Position numbers and translations under genes: made by a program
NCBI GenBank assembly: GCA_003577245.1
Contig: QEVS01000004.1
Coordinates: 62,001 to 126,000 of the forward strand
Direction of reading: 5' to 3'
Source: a bacterium
GTDB lineage: Bacteria; Chloroflexota; Dehalococcoidia; Tepidiformales; Tepidiformaceae
Length of the DNA: 64,000 bases
Notes under the pieces: generated by a model
The model's database searches: none
What the model saw: the letters and a program-made list of their open reading frames with translations, nothing else
Told to the model about the DNA's origin: nothing
Part shown: positions 54,668 through 61,904 of the stretch, piece by piece
How positions within the stretch are numbered: the first letter of the stretch is position 1
Layout: each line of letters begins with the position of its first letter

Positions 54668-55324
54668 ATGACAGACTCGAAGTCGAAAGCCTGGGTCTTC
54701 CTGGACGAGCAGGGCGACGTGAAGTTTGGCGAGCGAAACTCGCCTAATTTCGGCGTCGCTGCCGTAGTCACAAATGAGCCAGGAAAAGTGGTGGCACTGC
54801 TCGATTCCATCCGTCACGCGCACTGGTCAAGCGATCACGTAACCCGTGGCAGGTTCCACGCTCACGACGACTGTCCGGCGATCAGGGAGAGCGTCTTCCA
54901 TGCAATCCGCGAGGCGCCTCTCATCAGGTGCGACGTGGTTTCGCTTCAGAAGGGGCTGGTATACCAGCAACTCCGGACACCGCGAGCCATGTACAGGGCT
55001 GCTCTCAGAGTGTTGTTCAGGTACACCATCCCGCGGCTAGCATCTTATGACGAGCTAATGATTGTCGCATCAGAATGGAGTGCATTCAGGGAGCTGCCCC
55101 CACTGATCGGAGAGGTTCTGACGGTCAAGGGCTACAATCACCCGGTCCTCTGGACGAAGCCCTACTGCGCCGTTCAGGCGCTTTCTGCCTCGCACGGATG
55201 CCTTCAGGTGGCCGACTACGTTGCATGGGCGAGCAATCGGCGCCGCACAAGGGACGATGACCACTGGGAGCACTTCGTCACGGCGCCGGGGAGGGACGCT
55301 TCCGACTTCGTGGTGGGGGCATGA
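54668..55324 (+). CDS. DUF3800 domain protein beside tRNA-Sec
   Basis: 218 residues from ATG 54668 (ATG 54650 is an alternative; ribosome sites are weak). KAWVFLDEQGDVKFGER is the DUF3800 opening (usually FlDEsG), and YCAVQALSASHGCLQVADYVAWASNRR its end (QvADyvA). DUF3800 is an RNase H-like nuclease-type fold often carried on mobile elements and defence islands. Codons are visibly less GC-rich than the neighbours. Next to a tRNA gene this suggests acquired DNA, although no integrase or att repeat is seen. Confidence 0.75.
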   Translation: MTDSKSKAWVFLDEQGDVKFGERNSPNFGVAAVVTNEPGKVVALLDSIRHAHWSSDHVTRGRFHAHDDCPAIRESVFHAIREAPLIRCDVVSLQKGLVYQQLRTPRAMYRAALRVLFRYTIPRLASYDELMIVASEWSAFRELPPLIGEVLTVKGYNHPVLWTKPYCAVQALSASHGCLQVADYVAWASNRRRTRDDDHWEHFVTAPGRDASDFVVGA

Positions 55325-55508
55325 GTGTGCCCCCGTGGACCCGAGTGGTTACGGGAGGCTCAGGCGCCTGTATCTGCACGGGGGCTTAACTGCCAAATCG
55401 TATCAGATCTTCTCTGCTTCGGTCGATAGACTCGACTCGCCTGTTGGTGAGTCCCTCACGGCCTCCCGGCCGGGTGGTCACGGGTTCGCGACTACAGGAG
55501 TGCTGCCC

Positions 55509-56411
55509 CTACCTCCCCGCCACGTGCTCGGCGAACCACGCCACATCCGCCATGTTGGCAAGCGTCACCGAAAGCTCCTCCACCCCGGCCGCGGAAAAGG
55601 CCTGCACCTGCTCGGCCATCTGGTCCGCATCACCGTAGAGGACGCCCTCAGCGTGCCATTGCGTGGCCGGGCCGCCACGCCCGCCCGTGCGCGCGAAGTT
55701 CGCGACCCGCTCGGCGAGCGCCTCCGCTCGTTCGCGGCCCTGCTCCCGTGCAAAGAGGACATCGGCTGTGATGGCGAGCGTCGCCGGGTCGCGCCCGGCA
55801 GCAGCGCAGCGCTCGCGAAGGTCTGCCACCAGCGGGGCAACCTGGCCCGGCCCCAGCTGCCAGGTGTTGATCCCCTGGGCGTGCGCCACCGCTATCGCGG
55901 CTGCTTTCCCGGGCACATTCAGGCCAATGACAATGGGCGGGTGTGGTTGCTGCACCGGCCGCGGCAACGTGACCCCACCGCCGGCGAGCTTCCACCACTC
56001 CCCCTGCTGTGGGGCAGCGCTTCCCGTCCACAGCGCCCGCAGTGCGCCCACCATTTCGTCCAGCTGTGCGACCCGCCGCCCAAAGTCATGGTGCGGAAAC
56101 CCGTACGGCTCGAAGTCGGCCCGTGTCCAGCCGGCGCCAATGCCAAGGATTGCCCGCCCTCCGCTCAGGTGGTCGACCGTCGCCACCGCGCGTGCCAGCT
56201 CAGCCGGGTGGTGAAAGGGCGCCCCCGTGACGTGCGTGCCCAGCCTGATGCGCCGCGTCTTCCCGGCCACGTACGCGAGGTACGGCCAGGGATCGGGCCC
56301 GGGCAGCGAGGGGTGGTCAATGACATACAGCGCCTCGAACGGCGAGGAGTCGATCTCGTCCCAGTGCCCATCGAGCCAGCCGGGATTGGTGACAACCAGT
56401 CCGTACTTCAA
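55509..56411 (-). CDS. LLM-class F420-dependent oxidoreductase
   Basis: 300 residues from TTG 56411, which has AGGAGGAAC at good spacing. MKYGLVVTNPGW, PYLAYVAGKTRRIRLGTHVTGAPFHHPAELARAVATVDHLSGGRAILGIGAGW and QPHPPIVIGLNVPGK are standard luciferase-like monooxygenase/F420-oxidoreductase features. It uses FMN or F420H2; the F420 preference is inferred from similarity. The gap on its right to the DUF3800 gene (55325-55508) has no gene. The SnoaL-like gene follows upstream on the same strand. Confidence 0.88.
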   Translation of the reverse strand: MKYGLVVTNPGWLDGHWDEIDSSPFEALYVIDHPSLPGPDPWPYLAYVAGKTRRIRLGTHVTGAPFHHPAELARAVATVDHLSGGRAILGIGAGWTRADFEPYGFPHHDFGRRVAQLDEMVGALRALWTGSAAPQQGEWWKLAGGGVTLPRPVQQPHPPIVIGLNVPGKAAAIAVAHAQGINTWQLGPGQVAPLVADLRERCAAAGRDPATLAITADVLFAREQGRERAEALAERVANFARTGGRGGPATQWHAEGVLYGDADQMAEQVQAFSAAGVEELSVTLANMADVAWFAEHVAGR

Positions 56412-56442
56412 GGAATGTTCCTCCTGGGCAGAACGCCGAACC

Positions 56443-56928
56443 TCAACCGGTGTGCCCGGCCGATCGCTGCCGGGCGAGCTCGAAGAGCCGCCGGTCGCCT
56501 GTCTCCCACGTCACGGTGAGCACGCACCGGCTGATTCTCCAGCCTTCCGCCGTTCGCACCAGAGTGTTCGTGTAGTAGCCGCCAAGGGTGATCGTGCTCA
56601 CCGTCTCGTCGTTCGGCAGGTAGTGCTGCGCCTGCATGTAAGAAACGCAGACCGCTTTGTCTCCGTTCAGCGTGATCACGTGGTTCGTGCTGATGTGCTG
56701 GGTGGCCGTGAAGCCCCAGAGTGCCTCTGCTACCCGGGCGACCCACAGGTCAGCAGGCAGGACCGCGGCCTGGCCCCCGGAAAAGGATGTGAAGTCGAAG
56801 TACACCTCGTCCGTGAAGCACGACCGGTAGAGCACCGAATCGCGCATATCGATGCCGGTAGCGTAACGGATGACCGTGTCGCTAATCGCCTGGCGGTCGA
56901 CCAGCTGCTGCAGGCGTGAGTCGTCCAT
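56443..56928 (-). CDS. SnoaL/NTF2-like protein
   Basis: 161 residues from ATG 56928. RLQQLVDRQAISDTVIRYATGIDMRDSVLYRSCFTDEVYFDFTSF, then TQHISTNHVITLNGDKAVCVSYMQAQHYL and YYTNTLVRTAEGWRISRCVLTVTWETGD, is the SnoaL_4 NTF2-like fold: Asp and His residues line a small cavity. Related enzymes are dehydratases, isomerases or hydratases. It lies between the LLM gene and the hydrolase gene on the same strand; the three may form a small catabolic operon. Confidence 0.85.
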   Translation of the reverse strand: MDDSRLQQLVDRQAISDTVIRYATGIDMRDSVLYRSCFTDEVYFDFTSFSGGQAAVLPADLWVARVAEALWGFTATQHISTNHVITLNGDKAVCVSYMQAQHYLPNDETVSTITLGGYYTNTLVRTAEGWRISRCVLTVTWETGDRRLFELARQRSAGHTG

Positions 56929-56965
56929 GACCCCGCAGCCTACCAGATAGCGCCGGGCACCGGCC

Positions 56966-57823
56966 TCATTCCCCCTTGCCGGAGGCAGCAATCTCCTCGA
57001 GCACGGGGAGGATGTACGCCCGGAAGCGCTCCGGGTCTTCGGACATGGGGAAGTGGCCCAGGCCCTTCATCACCCGGTAACGGGCGCCGGCGACGGCCCG
57101 CGCCAGATCCTCGGATGCCTCGGGGGTGCTCGACCAGTCGTACTCTCCGGTGAGCAGGTAGAGCGGGGCCTTCGAGGTATCGATCTGCCCGGCTGTGGCT
57201 GTCAGGTCGTGATCGACCGAGTAGTAGTAGAGGTCGCCCTTGAACGTGGGCGGAGCACCCTGGCTGTAGACCCACGCGGTCTCGCGGCGCGAGGCCTCGG
57301 GGCTCGTCGGCGACATGAGCCCGTACATCACGCTCGCCTTGAAGTCGTTGCTGATGCGCGGGTGGTACCAGATATCGGAGAAGCCGCCGGGCGTGCTCAT
57401 TGAGGCTTCAAGCCCGATGAAGGCGCGGAAACGGGCCGCGTGGTGCAGCGCAAGGTCGGCCGCCAGGTGCCCGCCGATGGAGCTCCCCATGTACACCGGG
57501 CGGTCCAGCTCAAGGGCCTCCACGAGCGAGAGCGGAACCTTCATCAGGAAATCCTTCGTAAGCCGGTACTCTTGCTTCCACCACTCCACACCCACAGGCG
57601 GCACCGATTTGCCGTGGTAGGGGAGGTCGTAGGCGACCATCCGGAAGCGCCTGCCTATCTCTTCGTCCTCGAGCAGGTGGCGCCACTGGCGGCCATCAGC
57701 CCCCGCCGTGTGCTGCAGGAGCATGGGAATCCCAGTGCCGGCCTCCTCGAAGTAGACGCGATACTCGACGCCGTCGATCTCAAGATAGACGTAGCGGCCG
57801 GCAGCGGAATCGAAGCGCGCCAT
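56966..57823 (-). CDS. Alpha/beta hydrolase (carbon-carbon bond hydrolase-like)
   Basis: 285 residues from ATG 57823, overlapping by one base the stop of the upstream gene. VYFEEAGTGIPMLLQHTAGADGRQWRHLLED, YDLPYHGKS, YMGSSIGGHLAADLAL (nucleophile elbow SSIGG, Ser ~127), LYLLTGEYDW (Asp region) and KGLGHFPMSEDPERF (catalytic His) complete the triad. It resembles 3-oxoadipate or ring-cleavage product hydrolases. Substrate unknown. Confidence 0.88.
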   Translation of the reverse strand: MARFDSAAGRYVYLEIDGVEYRVYFEEAGTGIPMLLQHTAGADGRQWRHLLEDEEIGRRFRMVAYDLPYHGKSVPPVGVEWWKQEYRLTKDFLMKVPLSLVEALELDRPVYMGSSIGGHLAADLALHHAARFRAFIGLEASMSTPGGFSDIWYHPRISNDFKASVMYGLMSPTSPEASRRETAWVYSQGAPPTFKGDLYYYSVDHDLTATAGQIDTSKAPLYLLTGEYDWSSTPEASEDLARAVAGARYRVMKGLGHFPMSEDPERFRAYILPVLEEIAASGKGE

Positions 57824-58218
57824 CAGGGCTCCCCTGCGGCGACTTCGATGCGGAGCAGCTCGATGAGCCGCCTCACCGCAGGGTAGTAAGCGAAGAACGT
57901 CTCGAAGTCGCCGTCCACGGCGAACCCGTGGCGCGAAATGGCGCCGTAGAGGTCCTGGTAGAAGGGGCGTGGCACGGGGGCGAGCAGCTCGTGCCAGCCC
58001 TCCTCGGGCGCCGAGACCCGCACCGTGTAGGGCCGCACGGGGTTCTCGCCCGCGGCTCCCGCCATCACCTCCGCCAGCCGCCCGCCTTCGAACGGAAACG
58101 AATACATGCGCTCCCCCACGTCGAAGCGCAGCACGCCCGTCCACAACCGCGCCGCGATGCGCAGCTCGCCATCGCCGTTGGCGCGCTCGGGAAAGGCTGC
58201 CAGCGCAAGGTTGAGCAT
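57823..58218 (-). CDS. Small protein upstream of the hydrolase, SCP2-like by resemblance
   Basis: 131 residues. LRFDVGERMYSFPFEGGRLAEVM, RPYTVRVSAPEEGWHELLAPVPRPFYQDLYGAISRHGFAVDGDFETFFAYYPAVRRLIELLR has a beta-hairpin core with a helical end, resembling SCP2-type lipid-binding folds; motif evidence is weak. It is coupled to the hydrolase (TGATG), so a joint role is probable. The gap to the divergent nhaA (42 bp) must hold both promoters. Confidence 0.6.
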   Translation of the reverse strand: MLNLALAAFPERANGDGELRIAARLWTGVLRFDVGERMYSFPFEGGRLAEVMAGAAGENPVRPYTVRVSAPEEGWHELLAPVPRPFYQDLYGAISRHGFAVDGDFETFFAYYPAVRRLIELLRIEVAAGEP

Positions 58219-58259
58219 GGCGGCAGTATAGCGGCAAGAGGGCTTCCCCCAACCCCCGG

Positions 58260-59621
58260 TTGCCCTTCGTTCCCACGTCGCCTACGGTGCCCGCAGTGTT
58301 GCGAACATTCCTTTCCGCAAGGCTGGTCCGCCCGGCGCAGGCCTTCGTCCACACTGAAGCTTCCGGTGGCCTGGTGCTGCTGGCGGCCACGGCCGCAGCC
58401 ATCGCCTGGGCCAATTCGCCCTGGGACGAGGCCTACTACGACCTCTGGCATGCCGGCCTCTCGCTCGATTTCAACCTCGTCCGCATCGACGAGACGCTCG
58501 GCCACTTCGTCAACGATGGGCTGATGACCATCTTCTTCTTTGTGGTCGGCCTCGAAATCAAGCGTGAGCTCGTCGAGGGCGAGCTGGCTTCGCCGCGCCG
58601 GGCGGCACTCCCTGCGGTGGCCGCGCTCGGTGGCATGGTGGTGCCCGCCCTCATCTACTTCGCGTGGAATGCAGGGAGCAGCGGGCAACACGGCTGGGGC
58701 ATCCCCATGGCAACCGACATCGCCTTCGCTCTCGGCGCGCTCGCCCTGCTCGGGTCCCGCGTGTCCTTCGGCCTGAAGGTGTTCCTGCTCGCACTTGCAA
58801 TTGTCGATGACCTGGGAGCCATCGCCGTCATCGCCATCTTCTACACCGACGACCTCTCCCTCGAAGCCCTAGCCTGGTCGGGCGCCGCTCTCGCCCTCAT
58901 CCTGGCCGCCCGGAGGGCGGGCGTTCGTTCCACCGATGTCTACGTTGTGCTGGGCGCCCTCCTCTGGGTGGCCGTCCTCAAGTCCGGCATCCACGCCACC
59001 ATCGCCGGGGTGGTGCTCGCCGCGCTCACCCCCGCGCGCCCGTATTCCGACCGCGCGGCCTTTGATGACCGGGTCCGTGACCTGCTCGCCCAGTTTCGCG
59101 CGGCACAGGCGGCCGGCGACCACGAGCGCGAGCAGTACCTCCTGAAGGAGATGGAATGGCTCGCCCGGGGGGCGGAATCACCCCTCGACAGGCTGGAGCG
59201 CGTGCTCCACCCGTGGGTGAGCTACCTGGTCGTGCCCCTCTTCGCGCTCGCCAATGCCGGCCTCATCATCAGCAGCGACGCTCTCCGCGCCGCAGCCGAG
59301 AGCCCCGTGACCATGGGCATCTTCATGGGCCTGGTGCTGGGCAAGGTCACGGGCATCACCGCCTTTGCCTGGCTGGCCGTCCGCCTTGGCTGGGCAGCGC
59401 TCCCCGCAGGGGCCGGCTGGGCCGACCTGGCGGGCGCGGGCCTGCTGGCGGGCATCGGCTTCACGGTCTCGCTCTTCATCACGGGCCTTGCCTTCGACGA
59501 TTCCCTGCTCATCGCCGAAGCAAAGATGGGCATCTTCGGAGCATCGATCGCGGCCGGCGCGCTCGGCATGGCCGCTCTCTCGCTCCGCGCCAGGCACGCG
59601 GCCGCGCACCCATCCCCCTGA
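58260..59621 (+). CDS. nhaA: Na+/H+ antiporter NhaA
   Basis: 453 residues from TTG 58260; GTGs at 58287 and 58296 are alternatives and none has a good ribosome site. Key motifs: LLAATAAAIAWANSPW, the VGLEIKRELVEGELASPRRAALPAVAALGGM core, MATDIAFALGALALLGSRV and LAIVDDLGAIAVIAIFYT, with two adjacent Asp (IVDDL) that bind Na+ or H+. LLAGIGFTVSLFITGLAF near the end is NhaA-specific. It pumps Na+ out in exchange for H+. Confidence 0.93.
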   Translation: MPFVPTSPTVPAVLRTFLSARLVRPAQAFVHTEASGGLVLLAATAAAIAWANSPWDEAYYDLWHAGLSLDFNLVRIDETLGHFVNDGLMTIFFFVVGLEIKRELVEGELASPRRAALPAVAALGGMVVPALIYFAWNAGSSGQHGWGIPMATDIAFALGALALLGSRVSFGLKVFLLALAIVDDLGAIAVIAIFYTDDLSLEALAWSGAALALILAARRAGVRSTDVYVVLGALLWVAVLKSGIHATIAGVVLAALTPARPYSDRAAFDDRVRDLLAQFRAAQAAGDHEREQYLLKEMEWLARGAESPLDRLERVLHPWVSYLVVPLFALANAGLIISSDALRAAAESPVTMGIFMGLVLGKVTGITAFAWLAVRLGWAALPAGAGWADLAGAGLLAGIGFTVSLFITGLAFDDSLLIAEAKMGIFGASIAAGALGMAALSLRARHAAAHPSP

Positions 59622-59691
59622 GCGGCGAAGCTTGCGGCCGGACAATCACGGGCGGCGGTTGCCACCGTTCGCGCCCGGGCCAGGCTCCCCT

Positions 59692-60927
59692 TCAGGCCGC
59701 GACGGCTCGCCGGCCGACAACGAACGAGGCGCCCACCATCAGCAGCCCGGCCACGAGCACGCCCGCCGCGGCCAGCTGGAAGGTCGGGTCGATCTTCGTT
59801 GCCGCCGATTCGAGCACGTCGTCGACGAGCGTTGAGAACGTCTGCGGAAAACCGGGGGTCTTCTTCACCACGATGTCCGCCACCCGCCCCACGAGCTGGC
59901 CGCGGGCTATCCACCAGAACGCGAAAGTGAAGACCCCCGCGCCGGCGAGCGCGCCGCCGCACCAGCGGGCGGTTCGCCGCCAATCGGGAATGTAGAGAAC
60001 GGCAAGGACGGCGAGCGACGCCAGCGCCAGTGCCCCGGCCGCGAACCTTCCCACCGCGGCCAGCCCCAGGATCCGCCGTGGGAGTTCGAGCCGCTCTTCC
60101 AGCGGCTCGGTGACCGAGTTGGGCGCGGCCAGCAGCAGCTCGCCGTCCGGTCCCTCGTCCAGGTGAGAAATGAGCTCCTCCACCGACGCCGCCACGAGGT
60201 CGAGCAGGATCGAGGCCGTCGCGACCTTCAGCGCCCCGGCCACGTCGTCCTGCGCAACTGCCAGGAGGACCGCCTCGCCGAGCTCGCTCTCGGGCTCTAT
60301 CCGGCCCACGGTGAAGACCAGCCCGGCCACCACCTCCACATCCTCCTCCGGGATCGGGTACGAGGGGATGGCGGCCGGGATGCCGCCTCCATCGAGCGTT
60401 TCGAGCGTCGCCACGAACTCGCCCACGAACTGCTCGTACGTCTCCGATCGCTCCTCGGGCAGGGCGATGACGGCCTCGATTGTGAAGTTGATGACGGCCT
60501 CGGCAATAGCCTCGACGAAGGCCGTCACGTCGATCGCGAGCACGAGGTCCCGGCCCGTCTTCATGTACTCCACGACGCGATCGATCGCCTCCTCGACGGC
60601 TCTCCGCAGCTTTCCCGGGGGCACAATCTCCTTCACAAGATCCTCGATCTCGCGCTCGGGGATGTCCACGCCCCCGAGGAGGTCCTCCACCTGTCCGGTC
60701 AGGTCGTCGTCGAAGAGCACGTCTTCGTAGGCGCGGCCGTAGGCTTCCTCGCTGTCGAGCGCCGCCTTGTAGAAGTCCGGGTCCGAAAGGTGCTGCTCCG
60801 CGGCAGTCGTGGTGAGCATGGCCGTGAACGAAAGCACAAAGGCCACCGCCAGGAAGGGCGCCGCCAGGCGGCGACGGCGGACAAGCGAAGGTGCGGGCTG
60901 CCGCTGGAACACTCGCTTCCTCGTCAT
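59692..60927 (-). CDS. Integral membrane protein with extracytoplasmic domain, unknown
   Basis: 411 residues from ATG 60927. A first hydrophobic segment (LAAPFLAVAFVLSFTAMLTTT, ~20-40) is followed by a long acidic outer part (VEDLLGGVDIPEREIEDLVKEIVPPGKLRRA, EAVLLAVAQDDVAGALK) and then three more membrane segments (AAGALALASLAVLAVLYI, AGAGVFTFAFWWIAR, AAAGVLVAGLLMVGASFVVG). Similar long acidic regions occur in Chloroflexota and actinobacterial hypothetical membrane proteins. No function recognised. Confidence 0.7.
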   Translation of the reverse strand: MTRKRVFQRQPAPSLVRRRRLAAPFLAVAFVLSFTAMLTTTAAEQHLSDPDFYKAALDSEEAYGRAYEDVLFDDDLTGQVEDLLGGVDIPEREIEDLVKEIVPPGKLRRAVEEAIDRVVEYMKTGRDLVLAIDVTAFVEAIAEAVINFTIEAVIALPEERSETYEQFVGEFVATLETLDGGGIPAAIPSYPIPEEDVEVVAGLVFTVGRIEPESELGEAVLLAVAQDDVAGALKVATASILLDLVAASVEELISHLDEGPDGELLLAAPNSVTEPLEERLELPRRILGLAAVGRFAAGALALASLAVLAVLYIPDWRRTARWCGGALAGAGVFTFAFWWIARGQLVGRVADIVVKKTPGFPQTFSTLVDDVLESAATKIDPTFQLAAAGVLVAGLLMVGASFVVGRRAVAA

Positions 60928-60984
60928 GAGAGATGGTCGCCGAAAACTAGCAATCCCGGGCCCACCGGGCAAACGAATGGTGTG

Positions 60985-61827
60985 CTACTTCTTGCGCGAC
61001 CCGTAGTCCTCGAAAGGGTCGTCGCGCTCGCGGACCGCCTGCCGGAAGCCCGCCTCCTGCGACCGCTTTACGAAGTCCAGGCCTTCCTGCGTGTGCCGGG
61101 CGATGCCATCGAAGAGAACGCCAAGCTGGCGGCTGGAAGCGAGCCCCATGTTCTCGGCCGTCTGGTTGCACAGCAGCTTGTGCATGATCAGCTGGTTGGT
61201 GGGCAGCATGGCCATGCGCCGGGCAAAGGCAAAGGCGTGCTCCTGCAGGCGCTCATCGGGCACGGCCTCGAGAATCAGCCCGATCTCTGCCGCCTTCGGG
61301 GCAGGGATCTCATCGCCCGTGAGCAGGTAGCGCTTGGCCTTCTCCAGCCCGATGCGGTAGACCCACATGGCCGTCGTGGGCGTCCCCCACACGCGCGCCG
61401 GCGGGTAGCCGAACGTGGCCGATTCGCCGGCGATGATGATGTCGGCACAGAGCACCATGTCGGTGCCGCCACAAATGCACCATCCCTGCACGGCGGCGAT
61501 CGTCGGCTTCCGGGCGTACCAGAGCTTCATGAAGGTCTCCGCGAAGCGGCCGATCATCTGCATGTCCTGCACCGAATCCCACACGGGCGCCCCCGGCCGT
61601 GGCTCCCGGGGCGCCGCCGTGGCCCAGTCGAGACCATAGCCCGAGCAGAAAGCGGGCCCCTCGGCGCGCAGGAGGATGACGTGCGCCGCGGGGTCGCGGT
61701 CGAGCGCGTCGATGGCCTCGGCCAGCTCATCCCGCAGGGCGGGCGTGATGGTGTTGTACTCGCGCGCCCGCGAAAGCGTGATGATGCCCACGGCATCCGT
61801 GATCTCTGTTCGAAGTGTCGAGGGCAT
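60985..61827 (-). CDS. Enoyl-CoA hydratase/isomerase family protein
   Basis: 280 residues from ATG 61827 with GGGAGGA upstream; a longer frame from 61887 is not needed. AVGIITLSRAREYNTITPALRDEL, AEGPAFCSGYGLDWA (oxyanion hole 1), GWCICGGTDMVLCADIIIAGESATFGYPPARVWGTPTT (oxyanion hole 2 CGGTDM) are crotonase hallmarks. The usual catalytic Glu is not obvious, so it may be an isomerase or hydrolase of the family. It lies between two unrelated genes on the minus strand. Confidence 0.9.
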   Translation of the reverse strand: MPSTLRTEITDAVGIITLSRAREYNTITPALRDELAEAIDALDRDPAAHVILLRAEGPAFCSGYGLDWATAAPREPRPGAPVWDSVQDMQMIGRFAETFMKLWYARKPTIAAVQGWCICGGTDMVLCADIIIAGESATFGYPPARVWGTPTTAMWVYRIGLEKAKRYLLTGDEIPAPKAAEIGLILEAVPDERLQEHAFAFARRMAMLPTNQLIMHKLLCNQTAENMGLASSRQLGVLFDGIARHTQEGLDFVKRSQEAGFRQAVRERDDPFEDYGSRKK

Positions 61828-61904
61828 TGCCTTCCTCCCGGCGTTGTAGGGCACAATCTGTCCCGGCAGGAACGATGCGCCCGCCACACTCCCCGCGCAA
61901 GCAC

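Noticed and set aside
55325..55508. A gene between the DUF3800 and LLM genes
   Set aside because: No frame has a ribosome site and recognisable text; the stretch is treated as intergenic, possibly a remnant.
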